NCBI RefSeq assembly: GCF_019279795.1
Contig: NC_056750.1
Location: 697,749,894 to 697,813,893, forward strand
Direction: 5' to 3'
Length of the DNA: 64,000 nt
Source: Protopterus annectens
Lineage: Eukaryota > Chordata > Ceratodontiformes > Protopteridae
Shown: positions 22,823 to 33,204 of the stretch, one piece after another
How positions within the stretch are numbered: position 1 is the stretch's first letter
Layout of the letters: every line of letters starts with the position of its first letter
The notes under the pieces: generated by a model
The model's database searches: none
The model's input: only the letters and a program-made list of their open reading frames with translations
Told to the model about the DNA's origin: nothing
Position numbers and translations under genes: made by a program

Positions 22823-24227
22823 ATTTGGCACCAGCACTTGTTTGCTAGTAAAATTAATTCCAAAAACACTCCTTACATAACCTCATCCGATATCAAGAGC
22901 CTCAAATTGAATCAGAGTCTTGTAGCTAGTCTTAAAAACTTTCAGGGTTGGATGGGAACCCTAAAACTTGAGAAAGCCTTAGCTCTTTTTCAACTGATAC
23001 ATCTGAACCCTAATATCAAAATAAATAAAAATATGTTTAACCTGATGGACTACTCACTAATCAAGGATTGTACAGTGTGGGACATCTACAAGCATAGTAA
23101 CAAAACATTACAAGAACTACCAGAGACTTTAAGAGTTGGAAAGAAATATATTGCCATTCTAAGACAAATTAGAGACCCTTCCAGTAATAGTCAGTGATCC
23201 ATCTGTAAATGAAAAAAGGTTGGTGGAATTTACAGACATTTTGGAAAACCTTACAAATAAAAAGAAAGTAATCTCAAATATATATAAACTTGTGAATGCC
23301 CTCATTTATGAAGACACATTACTATTTTCCACTTATTGGGATAATAAGGGAAATATAGCCTCAAAAGAACAGAAGCATGAAGCTATTAACCATATTATTA
23401 ACTTCTTTTCATTTAAAAAAGGTATAGGTACATAGTTGATGATTAATAACAACGCATATTACACCCCCATGACTATAAGTAAATTCAATCCTAATTCTTT
23501 GCCGGCATGTAAATGCTGTTCTCATCTACAGGCAGATCTCCTTCATGTCTTGTGGTTTTGTAAATATTCACAAAAATTGTTGGGGTCTCTTAAGATAGGC
23601 TTGCAAAAAATGGGTTAAGAAAAACTCAACCCTATGTTGGGAACTAGCAAGTCTTCATATTACAGATTTAAAACTCACCAAAATACAGTTACATATCTTA
23701 ATCATCACATGCTCACTTGTTAAACTATATATAACAAAAAACTGGATTGATCTTACTAAACTGACATGGAAAGGCTTTCAAGCTATGGCTATACAATATA
23801 TATCATCTCAAAAATTAATTTACATGAACCCTAAGAAACGCATCTACTACCAGAAGCTATGGAAGCTACTCTTTGATAGTATCTTGTTGTCTTGAGATTA
23901 GCTTAGGTCTAGTTTAGAGACATTTCGGCTATCAGAACCTGGTCATAATAGATGAATTTCTTAATTAGCATGAATAAGTAACTAACAGTTCAAGATTATG
24001 ATATTGCAGAAACACATTTGAAAATGGTGTATCTGTTGTTTTCCTCATTCTCTCAGTATAGCTTAGCAGCAGCATTGTAAATAGTGTATATATTTTATTA
24101 GTAGCAGTTTGTATAATAATATGGAATGGCTTTGCTACTATCATAATAATTAAAATCTTGTGTTGTGAGTAACCTATCTTACATCATACAAGTATTGCTC
24201 AACATTTCTGTATGATACACAAGGCAA

Positions 24228-24252
24228 ATAAAATGTTATTTAAAAAAAAAAG
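24228..24252 (+). terminator. LINE polyadenylation signal and polyA tail
   Basis: The sequence aataaaatgttatttaaaa, leading into a ten-A run, ends the plus-strand LINE. This is a standard retrotransposed 3' end. Confidence 0.8.
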
Positions 24253-24295
24253 AATGAGTCAACAAAATGAATTGCAACACCATTGCTTATGTCTG

Positions 24296-24299
<4 letters not shown>

Positions 24300-24352
<53 letters not shown>

Positions 24353-24353
24353 C
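24300..24353. repeat. (TA)n(TG)n microsatellite
   Basis: A TA tract runs directly into a TG tract just downstream of the LINE polyA end. Confidence 0.95.
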
Positions 24354-24638
24354 TGGAGACCATAAGATCGAAGTTTTGAGGCTTTGAACCGTTTAAATGT
24401 AGATCGCTGTACAATGCGGAATGGTATATTTACCAATTTACTCACTGAAGTGTGATCTTGGTGTTGGTATATTTAATTAGCAGAGGGTGTGATGGGTGCA
24501 GTGGGGCTTGCCTCCCTGCAAAAATGTAAAAAAAAAATTCTTGTCTTGTTATTTTTTTTTCATTTAAATTTTGAAGTTTTCAACCATAACAAATTTGAGG
24601 TTTTTGACACTTCAAAATTTAGAAGTAGACACACACAC

Positions 24639-24641
<3 letters not shown>

Positions 24642-24735
<94 letters not shown>
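24642..24735. repeat. (TA)n microsatellite with ATGT interruptions
   Basis: About 90 bp of TA repeats with gtatgtatat and atacatat interruptions, largely self-complementary. Open frames across it are low-complexity artefacts. Confidence 0.95.
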
Positions 24736-25108
24736 TATAGCTTTTGTAAAGAAGTACTGTTTGGGGAGACTGACTGCATTCCAGATGAAGGAAATTACTT
24801 TCATGAGACAAATGGAACCAGTTCCTTTTCAATATTGAATGAGTCTGTTATGCAGACCCTGAATTATTTACATGCAATGCATTCTTTTGAAAATAATCTG
24901 CACAGAAATGAAATAGAACTGGAAGGAAATGAACATGGATGTTCTCACAATAGCTATGAGTTCACCCATTGACACTACTGTGAACAAACTCACAGACGTA
25001 AAGAGCATTAGAGCTGGCTGGTTTTGAGTATCTTAATAATAAAAATATAAATTGGCAATCTTAAAAAAAAAAGATAAAACGTAACATGAAATATTAACAT
25101 GCACTTAC

Positions 25109-25206
25109 CACATGCTGAACGATTCATCCTGCTTGACACCTCTGAATTTGGGGAAGTGTTCCTGGTGCTGTCTAGGCTGTCATATGTTCCTTGTCTGTTC
25201 ATTGCT
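25109..25206 (-). CDS. Candidate 98-nt host coding exon
   Basis: On the minus strand a segment is bounded by an acceptor-like tgtatgtcttag (AG at 25208-25207) and a donor gtaagtgc starting at 25108. Between them only one of three frames is open, with one spare base at each end. It encodes AMNRQGTYDSLDSTRNTSPN followed by SEVSSRMNRSAC, a Ser/Thr/Asn-rich sequence with real-protein composition rather than repeat-derived translation. The polypyrimidine tract is weak. I do not recognise the gene. If real, the surrounding repeats lie in introns of a minus-strand host gene. I see no second exon of comparable quality. Confidence 0.45.
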
Positions 25207-25209
25207 CTA

Positions 25210-27199
25210 AGACATACAAGTTAGGAAAGTCACTCATTTCATTCTGTAAACTGCAATATATAAAGCATTAAACAAATTGAAAATGAACTGCCTGCAGCCA
25301 TTTTCAGTTTTAATCAGCTTCTTTCTTTTTTTTTTTTTTTTTTTTAATTCTGGCTAAATGCAAGAACAATGCAACAGAGAAAATATTATAATTCACAAGA
25401 AAAATTATGAAAACAGAATTAAATTAAAGTATAGCAAACCATAAGTGCTAAATTCCAAACCTGTTTTTTTCCACTCAGTTCATAAACACAGCAAAGTGCA
25501 ACTCTATATTCCTTATTATGGGCAGTATATGAAAACACAGTCTTACTTTTCACCATTTTTATTAGAGTGATACAGAGTCTGTAATTTATATTTATTTATA
25601 TTGCACAGTCATTTGGTTGTGCAAAGTGCAGGCACATTATAGAGAAATGCATTTTCTATAGAGAAATGACCCAATGATGCATGGTATACTGCCTTTCTAA
25701 CAGCATAGTTACTCCCCAACATTAAGGATAAGGAAAAGGTATCCAACAACATAGTTTGCTACAGCACTGAAGTATGATACTCATCAGTAAAAGTGATATG
25801 CATCTACTGCAACTTCACAACTTGTGTATTAGGTTGGGGATCACCTACAGACTATTTTTAAGACAGTGGGGTGATAAGGTGCTTTAACGTGTACAGTGAA
25901 TATGCATGGTATACTCAGTACACTAGGATATTATTCATTGGGACTCCTGTCACATGTTAATCTCACAAGATTGCCTCTCATTAGACTTTCTGTCTTATGG
26001 CAAACTTAGTCTATTTCTGTACCTTCACTAGTGGCAGCCATCCCCCTAAGTTTGTATTCACTTGATGCTTCAGAATTATATGATTATGTCTCTATGCACT
26101 CTTCAGTTCTGTCTGTGCCATAAAACCCAGAAAAGACCCACATAAGACCCACATAAGTACACTGCCAAATGGAAAATCAGTAGCACTACAGTTGATTGTA
26201 AAATAAACTTACTATGCTGATGAATGCATTTTTAAATATCTTAAATATTAAGTGAAAAGTAGATGTTTTTGACATTTTAATATGTCAGGTTTTGATTTGT
26301 CAAAGATACTTTTCTTTGAAGTTACAAGAGTCAGGAGAGAAAATGTGGGTTCTATGCTTTTAATTCCATATTTTATGACCTCAAAGGTAATATCTATAGA
26401 GAATGACGTGTGGGTGCATAGCCAAAAATGGGGTTTCGAGAGGGAACAACCCTATTTCTACAAAAGTGGTTCTTCTATAATATTTTATGATGTGTTCTTG
26501 AGTGATGATTTAGGATTTTGATCTGCATGTGTTGTGCATTATATATCTGATATTCTTGACTTTTAGAGATGCAGTCATTCTTAGCAGAAACAGAACACCA
26601 CAGAGCAGAATGCAAGAAATAATCTGACTTCAGAATCATGCGCTTATTTTACAAATGTAGTGTTTTAGTCTGAATACTCATTATTGAAGAGACTTACCAC
26701 TTCAAAACATGTTGCACTTTGCAGCTTTCAGAAATCATGCCTATACAGCATACCCCCATCAAAGTGTGCACAAAGGTTTTAGTCATCGTAATCCATGGAA
26801 TGCCTAGCTAAAGTTATGAGCCAGAACTGAGCCTTACATATCTGATGAGCAAATTAGACATAGCATATCAGCAATTTGTAAGGACTACTCTGTGGCCAGC
26901 AGAATCTATGACATTAACAGAGCACACAATTAATGGTGTCCACCTCACTATGAAAATGTAACACCTAAGCAGTTGACAGATATTGGGACTGTTAAGAATA
27001 CTAAGAAGGAAAACAGGCAGGAGAGTAGAATGACTGAAAGTAAACCCCAATGCAACTTGAATGAAAACAAAGGATATTTTCAGAGATAAATAACATCCAA
27101 GAAACAAGGTAAGGCACCTTGCAAATAAATTCTGCAAGCAGATACTTCAAGGATGAGTACTTTCCAGAAAGCATCCATGAGTCCCTGCACTATGAACTA
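25210..27199. other. AT-rich DNA without a recognisable gene
   Basis: It contains a T-run (25330-25346) and short random open frames only. It is likely intronic if the exon at 25109-25206 is real. Confidence 0.5.
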
Positions 27200-27209
27200 T
27201 ATTACTATC

Positions 27210-28140
27210 ACAGCTCTGTCTAGAATGCTGTTTACCAATTTACTTCCTAAGACCATTTTAATTGTTGTTTTGACAGCTTTTTCCACTAAATTACACATTT
27301 TGCATCTGTCTGAGGTCAGGTCTACTGCAGGGGCCATCTTAAAGCAGCGAGAGTTGTGTAAGTGAGACTATATCAACTGTTGCTGTTTCTGGGCAGCCTG
27401 ACATGGAATCATGTTGATAGATTAATGTTAGTTTGCCTGAAAGCAAATTAACTGAAAATGTTTCACCAAAAATCCTGTTTAGTGAAATGCAGAGTAAATC
27501 TTTTTTTTTTTTTTTTTCAGGGGAGCAGCCCACTGTACCCACCATGTGGGGAAGGATAGTTCCACATGATTTGAAGTTAAATATACCTCTTCTGATGTTA
27601 CACAACAATAGAGTAAAGTGAATTCTTCGTTATCACCAAAAGTACATTTGGAGAAACATTTTTTGCTGAATTTGTCTTCAGCTGAACAGTAGTCAGCACA
27701 CTGAAGCACTCTCCCTAGCAAAAAGTGGTCAAATTACAACTCCTAATTCATCATTTTTTACTTTCTATGGGCTGCTTTACTGATACTGAGTTCAGGTCAG
27801 TATTCCTGCTGTCTTTTATGAATGGCTTCAGGAAAGCGCAGTACCCTGCCTGTGCTGGAACCATTCCAAAAGCTGTTGCCAATGTTTCATACTCCGTAAT
27901 TAGGTTAGGGAAGTTATTTTTGCATTTTTTTTTCCTAATTAATTTCTACTGCAAATACATTTTCTTAGGTAATCCTGACAACATTCTGTTGTTCTGACTG
28001 CTTTTTTCCACTTAATTGTGCTGTAAGTACTGTTTGCATCTGTACTGGTTCAGGTCAAGTTTTGCGACCATCTTAAAACAGCGGAAGTTAAGTGAGACAG
28101 TACATTGATTGCTGCTGTTTTTGGGTAGCTTAGCATTAAG
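27210..28140. repeat. Diverged direct duplication, ~730 bp apart
   Basis: Segments near 27250-27405 and 27965-28140 share the order gtctgaggtcagg or ggttcaggtca, then gaccatcttaaa-type sequence, cagcg, aagtgagac and ttgctgttt, at clear but reduced similarity. A T-run (27501-27517) sits between them. It may be an old tandem duplication or two copies of one repeat family. Confidence 0.5.
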
Positions 28141-28254
28141 TGTTCAAATTATAGTAATTTTTTCATGGGGCTATACTTTTTACTGTATGCCTTATATATA
28201 CTAAGATCAGCTGAGCAAAGTGCCCAATCACCTCAGCTGGAAGGGGACTGGCAT

Positions 28255-28403
28255 AAGGCAAGGGATTTGCATAAGGGTTAAAGTCTTCACCTTACAGATG
28301 CAAGATACAGTGTTTGGTTCTGACCACAGGTTATTGGCTAGGCTTAAAAAGGCCCTTCAGAGCAGTTAACCTAGCATTCACCTATGAACCTATGAAACTA
28401 TGT
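28255..28403 (+). mobile_element. tRNA-headed SINE with CR1-type 3' tail
   Basis: The head has an A-box-like ttgcataagggttaa, then a B-box-like ggttctgacc about 40 nt later. The 3' part, tattggctaggcttaaaaag through to caacctatgaa-like repeats (cacctatgaacctatgaa), matches the 3' end of the CR1-like LINE at 47100-47160 (ctggctaggcttgtaaatg, ending aacctatgaacctatga). The tail repeats an 8-bp unit as CR1 elements do. It was probably mobilised by the CR1-like family in this window. No clear target duplication, which is common for CR1 machinery. Confidence 0.65.
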
Positions 28404-28839
28404 AGCTGAATAACGGTCCATATGCACGAGTAATGTTTCCCTTAGTCATCGATGTAAAAAGTCCTTTTCTATCCTCTCTTACATGACCAGCTCCAGCCAG
28501 CCCTGAACTTTAACTATTTGCTCTAATCTACTCAGAACTGAATTAACCTCCACAGACTTGCTGCCTGCTGCTCTGGTCTGCAGTCTGTTATCCATGCCAC
28601 TTAAATGTCCAGATTTTTGCCTCAGATTTGGGGTCTGTTCCTCAAAATATTTGTGGCTTTCTGGCAAATCACTTAGGACTGAAATCACTAAATAATGACA
28701 GGATATTTGAGTCTCAGACTTCATATCCTTCAGAAAATGCATGCTAGCACAAAACCTGTTATTCTAGCAACTTTCTGCATTTATAAGAACAATATTTAAA
28801 ATGTCCCCCCATTATTTTTGGCGTTGACCAGATTTCTTG
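28404..28839. other. Unassigned interval with an 87-codon minus-strand frame
   Basis: The minus frame 28742-28479 (MHFLKDMKSETQISCHYLVI start, later LSRLEQIVKVQGWLELVM) has mild coiled-coil character and could be part of a LINE ORF1, but I recognise no specific motif. Confidence 0.35.
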
Positions 28840-29624
28840 CACTAAGAGGTTGAGAGGTATGGCTATCTCCTATAGACCTCATTTGACTGTGCAATCTCCC
28901 TCCCTTTTTCATCCCAACATCTTCCTCCCTCATGATCCTAAAAATAATAACACTGGCCAGTATAGAGAGACAGAGGTCTACTTTTCTTCCATTGCCAGCA
29001 TTCTAGCACTTCATACCTTAAGGCAGTGTAATAACTGCCACATGCCCAATGAAAATTAACTCTTGTACCACCAAATTTATTCCATTTGTGAGATGTGTAA
29101 ACATGTAGCTGATTTGGAGGAAGCCATCATGAAATCCAGTGCATGCAGTGAATATCACATTGTTTCATCATAACTCACATGAATGCAACATGCTTGTACT
29201 ATTATCACAAAACAATCACACACTGATGTCATTAAGAAGACCACTTAGAACTTGTAAGAGTAGGCATCAATGAAACCCCTACAAATACATCTGCTACATG
29301 CAACACTTCATCGATGTTTCATAAGTAACAAAGTACCTCTGAGCCTAACAGGATTAAAACAACTTCTGAAAACATCATAGTAATTGGAGACAGTGTTGTT
29401 AGGCACACTGACTCCGTACCCACAAGGATGAAAAAGGACAAGGTTACAGCTAGCTGTCTCTCAGCAAACACTGGTGCTGATATTTTGAGAGCCATTAATA
29501 CCCTCTCCTCTCTAAATATAACCATGACGTAATCATTGTATATGCTGGAGTGAACTATATGGCATGAAACCCCATGAGAGACATGCAGAAAAACTTGCCA
29601 GAACTTCCTAAGCAAGCATACTTC
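28840..29624 (+). pseudogene. CR1-like ORF1 fragment with esterase-like motif
   Basis: In shifting plus frames I read CNNCHMPNEN and CEMCKHVADLEEAI (Cys motif and short coiled coil). Near 29370-29520 comes IIVIGDSVVRHTDSVPTRMK followed by KVTASCLSANTGADILRAI. The GDSxxR block resembles the SGNH/GDSL esterase-like domain reported in the ORF1 of CR1-type LINEs. Frameshifts and stops are numerous. It is cut at 29624 by a minus-strand CR1 end, and its ORF2 probably resumes at 31700. Confidence 0.6.
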
Positions 29625-29735
29625 TGTTCATAGGTTCATAGGTTTATACTAGGCTATCTGCCCTAAGGCATTTATAAGTTTAGCCCAAATTTTTGTGGCT
29701 TACGCCACCCCTTATATGAAAAAATACTGTGCCCA

Positions 29736-30497
29736 TTAGTTTGTTGTGCCTCTGTCCAGCAGTGACACAGAGATGATTCCCGGGGTAAACCTACGATCTC
29801 CCATCCACAGGTCTAGATTTCTCTTGAACAGAGTCAGCGAGGTGCTCTGCCTCACATGGACCGGGATTTTATTCCACAGCATAGGGAGTCTCTGAGTGAT
29901 AAATCTATCCCTCCAGCACGTCCTATTTATATCTGTGCTAAGGTTTAAGTGGCTTGCTCTAGTGGTTTTGGTGGATTTGGATTTTTTGAGGTGGAGCATG
30001 TCCATTAATTCCGGGTTGGACATGGCCTTGTATGTCAGGCACATGTCACCTCTGAGCAGACGGTATGCGACTGAATAGAGCTGGAGTTTCTTCAATCTGG
30101 CAGCATATGACAGATTTTGGAGTCCCTTTATCCTTTTGGTGAGGAACTTTTGGGGTCTCTCCAATTGCTGCAGATGTCGGGTGAGATACATCCCGAATGG
30201 GGCATTGTACTCGATCATTGGTCTGATAAGTGAAGAGTACAGGGGAACAATAACCTCACTAGATCTGGATGTGAATCCCTTCATGATCAGGTGGGCAATG
30301 TAGAAGGTCTTTCTAACCACTTTAGCAATGTGAGTGTCAAAAGAAAGGCCACTGTCAACCTGGGTCCCCAGGTCCCTGATAACCTCTTCTGTGCTTAGTG
30401 GATTGCCACCTATATGGTAGCTTGGGGTTACCTTGTTTTTCCCGAAGGGTATGACTATACATTTTTGGCGTTTAACTTCAGGCCATGGCTCTGGCAC
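29736..30497 (-). pseudogene. CR1-like ORF2 C-terminal domain
   Basis: The 253-codon open segment begins beyond the catalytic FADD block and encodes IVIPFGKNKV, YHIGGNPLSTEEVIRDLGTQ, then the CR1-clade C-terminal domain (YNAPFGMYLTRHLQQLERPQ, RLKKLQLYSVAYRLLRGDMC). It ends with WMGDRRFTPGIISVSLLD, close to the element's 3' repeat. It matches the nested copy at 46323-46997 almost residue for residue, showing both belong to one family. It is separated from the upstream RT segment by frameshifts. Confidence 0.85.
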
Positions 30498-30800
30498 CAG
30501 CTATCTGTTTCCGTGAGTCCCTTCTGAAGGATATCCGTGTCTGATGCACTTTCCACTATGGCGCCCAGTTTGCAGTCATCTGCAAACTTTGTCAGCCAAA
30601 GTCCTCCTATGTTGGCCTGTACTTCTGAGAAGTAGATGCCAAACAATAGGGGCCAAGGACCGAGCCCTGTGGGACACCACTTGTGACTGGCTTGGAGTCT
30701 GACACAGCGCCAGCAACTCTAACCCTGTGGGTTCTGTCCTTAAGCCAGTTTGCAACCCATCTTGTGACATATGGGTTTACATTTAAGCTGGTAAGTTTTT

Positions 30801-31406
30801 CTACAATACCCGAGTGGGGTATTGTGTCGAAAGCCTTTGCAAGGTCAAGGTAGGCTGTATGGACTGCCTTTCCTCATCAATGGCCTTGGTGACTGTTTCG
30901 AAGAAGTCGACCAAGTTCAAAAGGCATGATCTTCCCTTGACAAAGCCAAACTGGGTCGGGTCCAATGTCTGCAAGTCCCCTGTATCTTTGTTTATGAGCT
31001 CCATTATGATCCTCTCCATAGCTTTGCAGACTAGACTTGTTAAGCTTATTGGGGCGGTAATTACCAGGGTCCGTGAGGCCGCCTTTGTGGAGTGGGACAA
31101 CAGTTGCCGACGCCACTCCTTGGGCACGTATCCTGTGGTAAGGCTGAGATTAAACAGCTGCCTTATGTGCGGGTTTAATTCCTCATTTAGCTCGTGTAGC
31201 ACACAGCCGGGGACACCATCCGGTCCCATTGATGCTGTGTTTTTAGCTTTAGAGAGAGCAGCTTTCACCTGCGCATTTGAGATGTCCGGGAGGCTACACT
31301 CGGCTGGGATAGTTATCTCTCCTTTAGGGGAGAGGGGTGAAGTTTGCACTGAACCTGTCTGCCAGTATGTTGGCAATGTCTGTGGGTTCAGTGATTTTTG
31401 TATCAT
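30801..31406 (-). pseudogene. CR1-like reverse transcriptase N-terminal part
   Basis: 201 codons with MGPDGVPGCVLHELNEELNP (RT block), LFNLSLTTGYVPKEWRR, then VITAPISLTSLVCKAMERII and LDPTQFGFVKGRSCLLNLVD. A frameshift in the middle separates WRR from the normally following TVVPLHKGGLTDPGNYRP, which is visible in an adjacent frame. Stops before FADD confirm that it is dead. Confidence 0.8.
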
Positions 31407-31699
31407 TTTGGACTAATTCTGAGCATATCTGGGAGTTTCCACCCAGGTTCCTAACATAGCTGAAAAAGGCCTTATGATTGTCCTTTGAATCCATGGCAAT
31501 TTTTCACTCAAAATTGGCCTTAGTTGATTTTATGAGTTCTCGTATTTTTTTACTAATAATGATCAGGGGTGACTTCCCTTTTATGGATTTTGTTCTATCA
31601 TGTAATAGCTTTCTCCTCTTATTGTAAAGTTTGTTAATGGCTGAGGTCCACCAGACTGGACGTTAAGGACAGGACTCTGATCTGGAGTGTATGGTTTTA

Positions 31700-32057
31700 T
31701 AAATATCCCATGTTAACCAACAAATTAAATCATAAATTAGGCATCATCAATGTGCCAACTCTACATGCCAGGAGTCTGAATAACAAACTGACTAATCTGA
31801 AGGCACTTCTACATCTGTAATGAATCTGTGTTTGTGCAGTAACTGAGACATAGCTCAAATGCAATGACCCCCCCTGTGTCTGGGTTCTATGTCTATCATG
31901 CTTTGAAGCCCACTGGAAATGGTGATGGTGTCTCAATTTTTATTCAGGGATTTCATCCATGCAAAAGTGATACCCCATGACTATCCAAGTGAATTCACTT
32001 GAAATCCTGCTTACACTAGGTAAGTCGAATTTTTGAACCTTTAACATATCTCTCACC
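31700..32057 (+). pseudogene. CR1-like ORF2 start (endonuclease), first piece
   Basis: Plus frames give HARSLNNKLTNLKALLHL followed, after stops, by ICVCAVTET, corresponding to the CR1 endonuclease start (typical pattern RSLxNKLxxLKALL then CLTETW). The piece ends where the LTR-like repeat begins at 32058. It is probably part of the same plus-strand CR1 copy as 28840-29624. Confidence 0.55.
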
Positions 32058-32290
32058 AGGAGTGGCGTCCACATTGGGAAGGATAACAAATACACACACA
32101 GTAAAGTACAATTTCCCTTAAGAGCACACAGAGATCACACTCAGTCTGGGGCTGGTTTCTCCCTTTTTCTTCAGATCCCCAATAAGACTCCCCACTGGCA
32201 CAGCTATAGGGTACAGAGCTCAGCTGAGTAGTCAAGCCAAAACCTCAAGTACCCTGTCTGTCCAACCACTGCTTCGTGTCCCTGCCCAAG
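32058..32290 (-). repeat. LTR-like repeat, copy A (partial)
   Basis: This 230-bp block recurs at 33205-33435 with about 90% identity by eye (shared cccacattgggaaggataac and atccccaataagactcccc). It interrupts CR1 coding. Orientation is uncertain; the longer second copy looks more like an LTR when read on the minus strand. Confidence 0.7.
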
Positions 32291-33204
32291 ATTCACTTCC
32301 ATGGCCAGTCATGACCTTGATAAGTTCCAAGCTTTCCAATAAAACATTCATATTAAAGATGGATTGCTAAGCCTCAGTGAGTTCAACTATCCCTCTATAG
32401 ACATGAAAAGGTATACTTCTAACATGGGTATGTACAACATTTCTTACACTTGGTGAATACAAATTCCCTGGATCAAACTGTCTGTAAGTCTGCCATGGGT
32501 GGAAATATCCTGGACCTAGTTTTCAAAAACTCTCTGTCCATGGTTGTTCCCTCAGTTATAAAGTCTGACCACCAACTGACTACCTTTATCCTCAAAACAT
32601 CCTCTTCCTATGGTTACCAACACCACTCTGCGGAGACTTCAAGAAGCCTAACCCTTTTAGATTGTACCATGAAATTGCAAAAATTCTCCCATTTGAACTC
32701 CAGAATGGAAGTGGGTATGTAGCTGTCTGTGCCAAAGATGTTTATGCTCATTTGGGTTAAATGCATTAATAGGACTGTCCCTAGGGACAAATACAGTTGG
32801 AAATTCCATAACAAACCATCTGGTGATCAGTAGATATAAAACCTTATAACAGAAGGAAAAAACTGTTTAGATTATCTTGTAAGGAAATAACCTTTAATCA
32901 TAATTAGAATATAAAATGCCTCACCAAGAAACTGAAAGCAGCTGTTAAGGTCAGCAAAGCCTTCCATGAACATAGGCTTGTGTCTAATGCTAAGGATAAT
33001 TATAAGTCCTTCTTCAGCTAAGTTAGAAAACTAAAAAATAATTCACTGCTCAAAACGTATCTAGAATTTCTGTTCCTGTTCAAATCCTAATGACATTACC
33101 AACATATTGGCTAACACGTTTGCTGCAAATTTCTTCCCTCATTTGACACCCATGTACTGGCCCAGTAATCAAGGAACCTTGATCCTCACCACTAACACCA
33201 GTGA
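32291..33204 (+). pseudogene. CR1-like ORF2, endonuclease end and linker
   Basis: Frames include FNYPSIDMKRYTSNMG (end of the GDFNYPxIDW block), GNILDLVFKNSLSMV with IKSDHQLTTFIL (the LLDLVLT and SDH motifs of the endonuclease), then linker sequence VSKAFHEHRLVSNAKDNYK. Frameshifted throughout. It continues at 34490 after the second LTR-like block. Confidence 0.65.

Larger units (their letters stand above)
19788..23895 (+). pseudogene. L1/Tx1-like ORF2 (endonuclease and reverse transcriptase)
   Basis: The ORF2 start encodes MWTINSWILRGLQDKKKKKL and FFIQETHMLEEDLKGDL, the AP-endonuclease N-terminus with its QET motif; the GDFN-type motif is degraded to GRDWNAV. Reverse-transcriptase blocks follow: KTSNSPGPDGYTAEFYKTF (about 21200), SVISQEQTGFMTTRHTWD, ITNGIRHGCPLSPLLFNLY and SLSAFVDDLNMYF with the catalytic FVDD pair near 21893-21904. 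After the 22177-22822 insert, coding resumes with WHQHLFASKINSKNTPY and the C-terminal Cys motif CKCCSHLQADLLHVLWFC (about 23510), ending at the TGA at 23893. Many frameshifts. Some sequence around the insert also seems to be missing. Confidence 0.82.
16500..24252 (+). mobile_element. L1/Tx1-like LINE, plus strand, decayed
   Basis: ORF1 (16648-17572) and ORF2 (19788-23895) remnants are in the right order for an L1-clade LINE. The 3' end has an aataaa signal near 24228 and a polyA tract (about 24242-24252). The copy is split by a TA microsatellite in ORF1, an unexplained 2.2-kb spacer between the ORFs, and a foldback insert in ORF2 (22177-22822). Its 5' limit is unclear because it lies close to the DIRS end at 16441. 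Many stops make it inactive. Confidence 0.78.
29625..31690 (-). mobile_element. CR1-like LINE, minus strand, 5'-truncated, nested
   Basis: The minus-strand 3' end at 29625 is the family signature tataaacctatgaacctatg. Coding remnants run from 31670 to 29736. The first part includes KAFFSYVRNLGGN-type linker sequence and AQVKAALSKAKNTASMGPDG (reverse-transcriptase entry). Then come KGRSCLLNLVDFFE, FADDCKLGAI (catalytic pair) and a C-terminal domain at 30497-29736 with RLKKLQLYSVAYRLLRGDMC and NKIPVHVRQSTSLTLFKRNL. The endonuclease and ORF1 are missing (5' truncation). It sits between the ORF1 and ORF2 parts of an older plus-strand CR1, so it most likely inserted into it. Confidence 0.82.

Noticed and set aside
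24489-24972. Open frames rich in Ile-Tyr
   Set aside because: They are translations of the (TA)n tract.
26282-26521. 79-codon plus-strand frame
   Set aside because: No family resemblance, no splice-like borders and AT-rich codon content consistent with chance.
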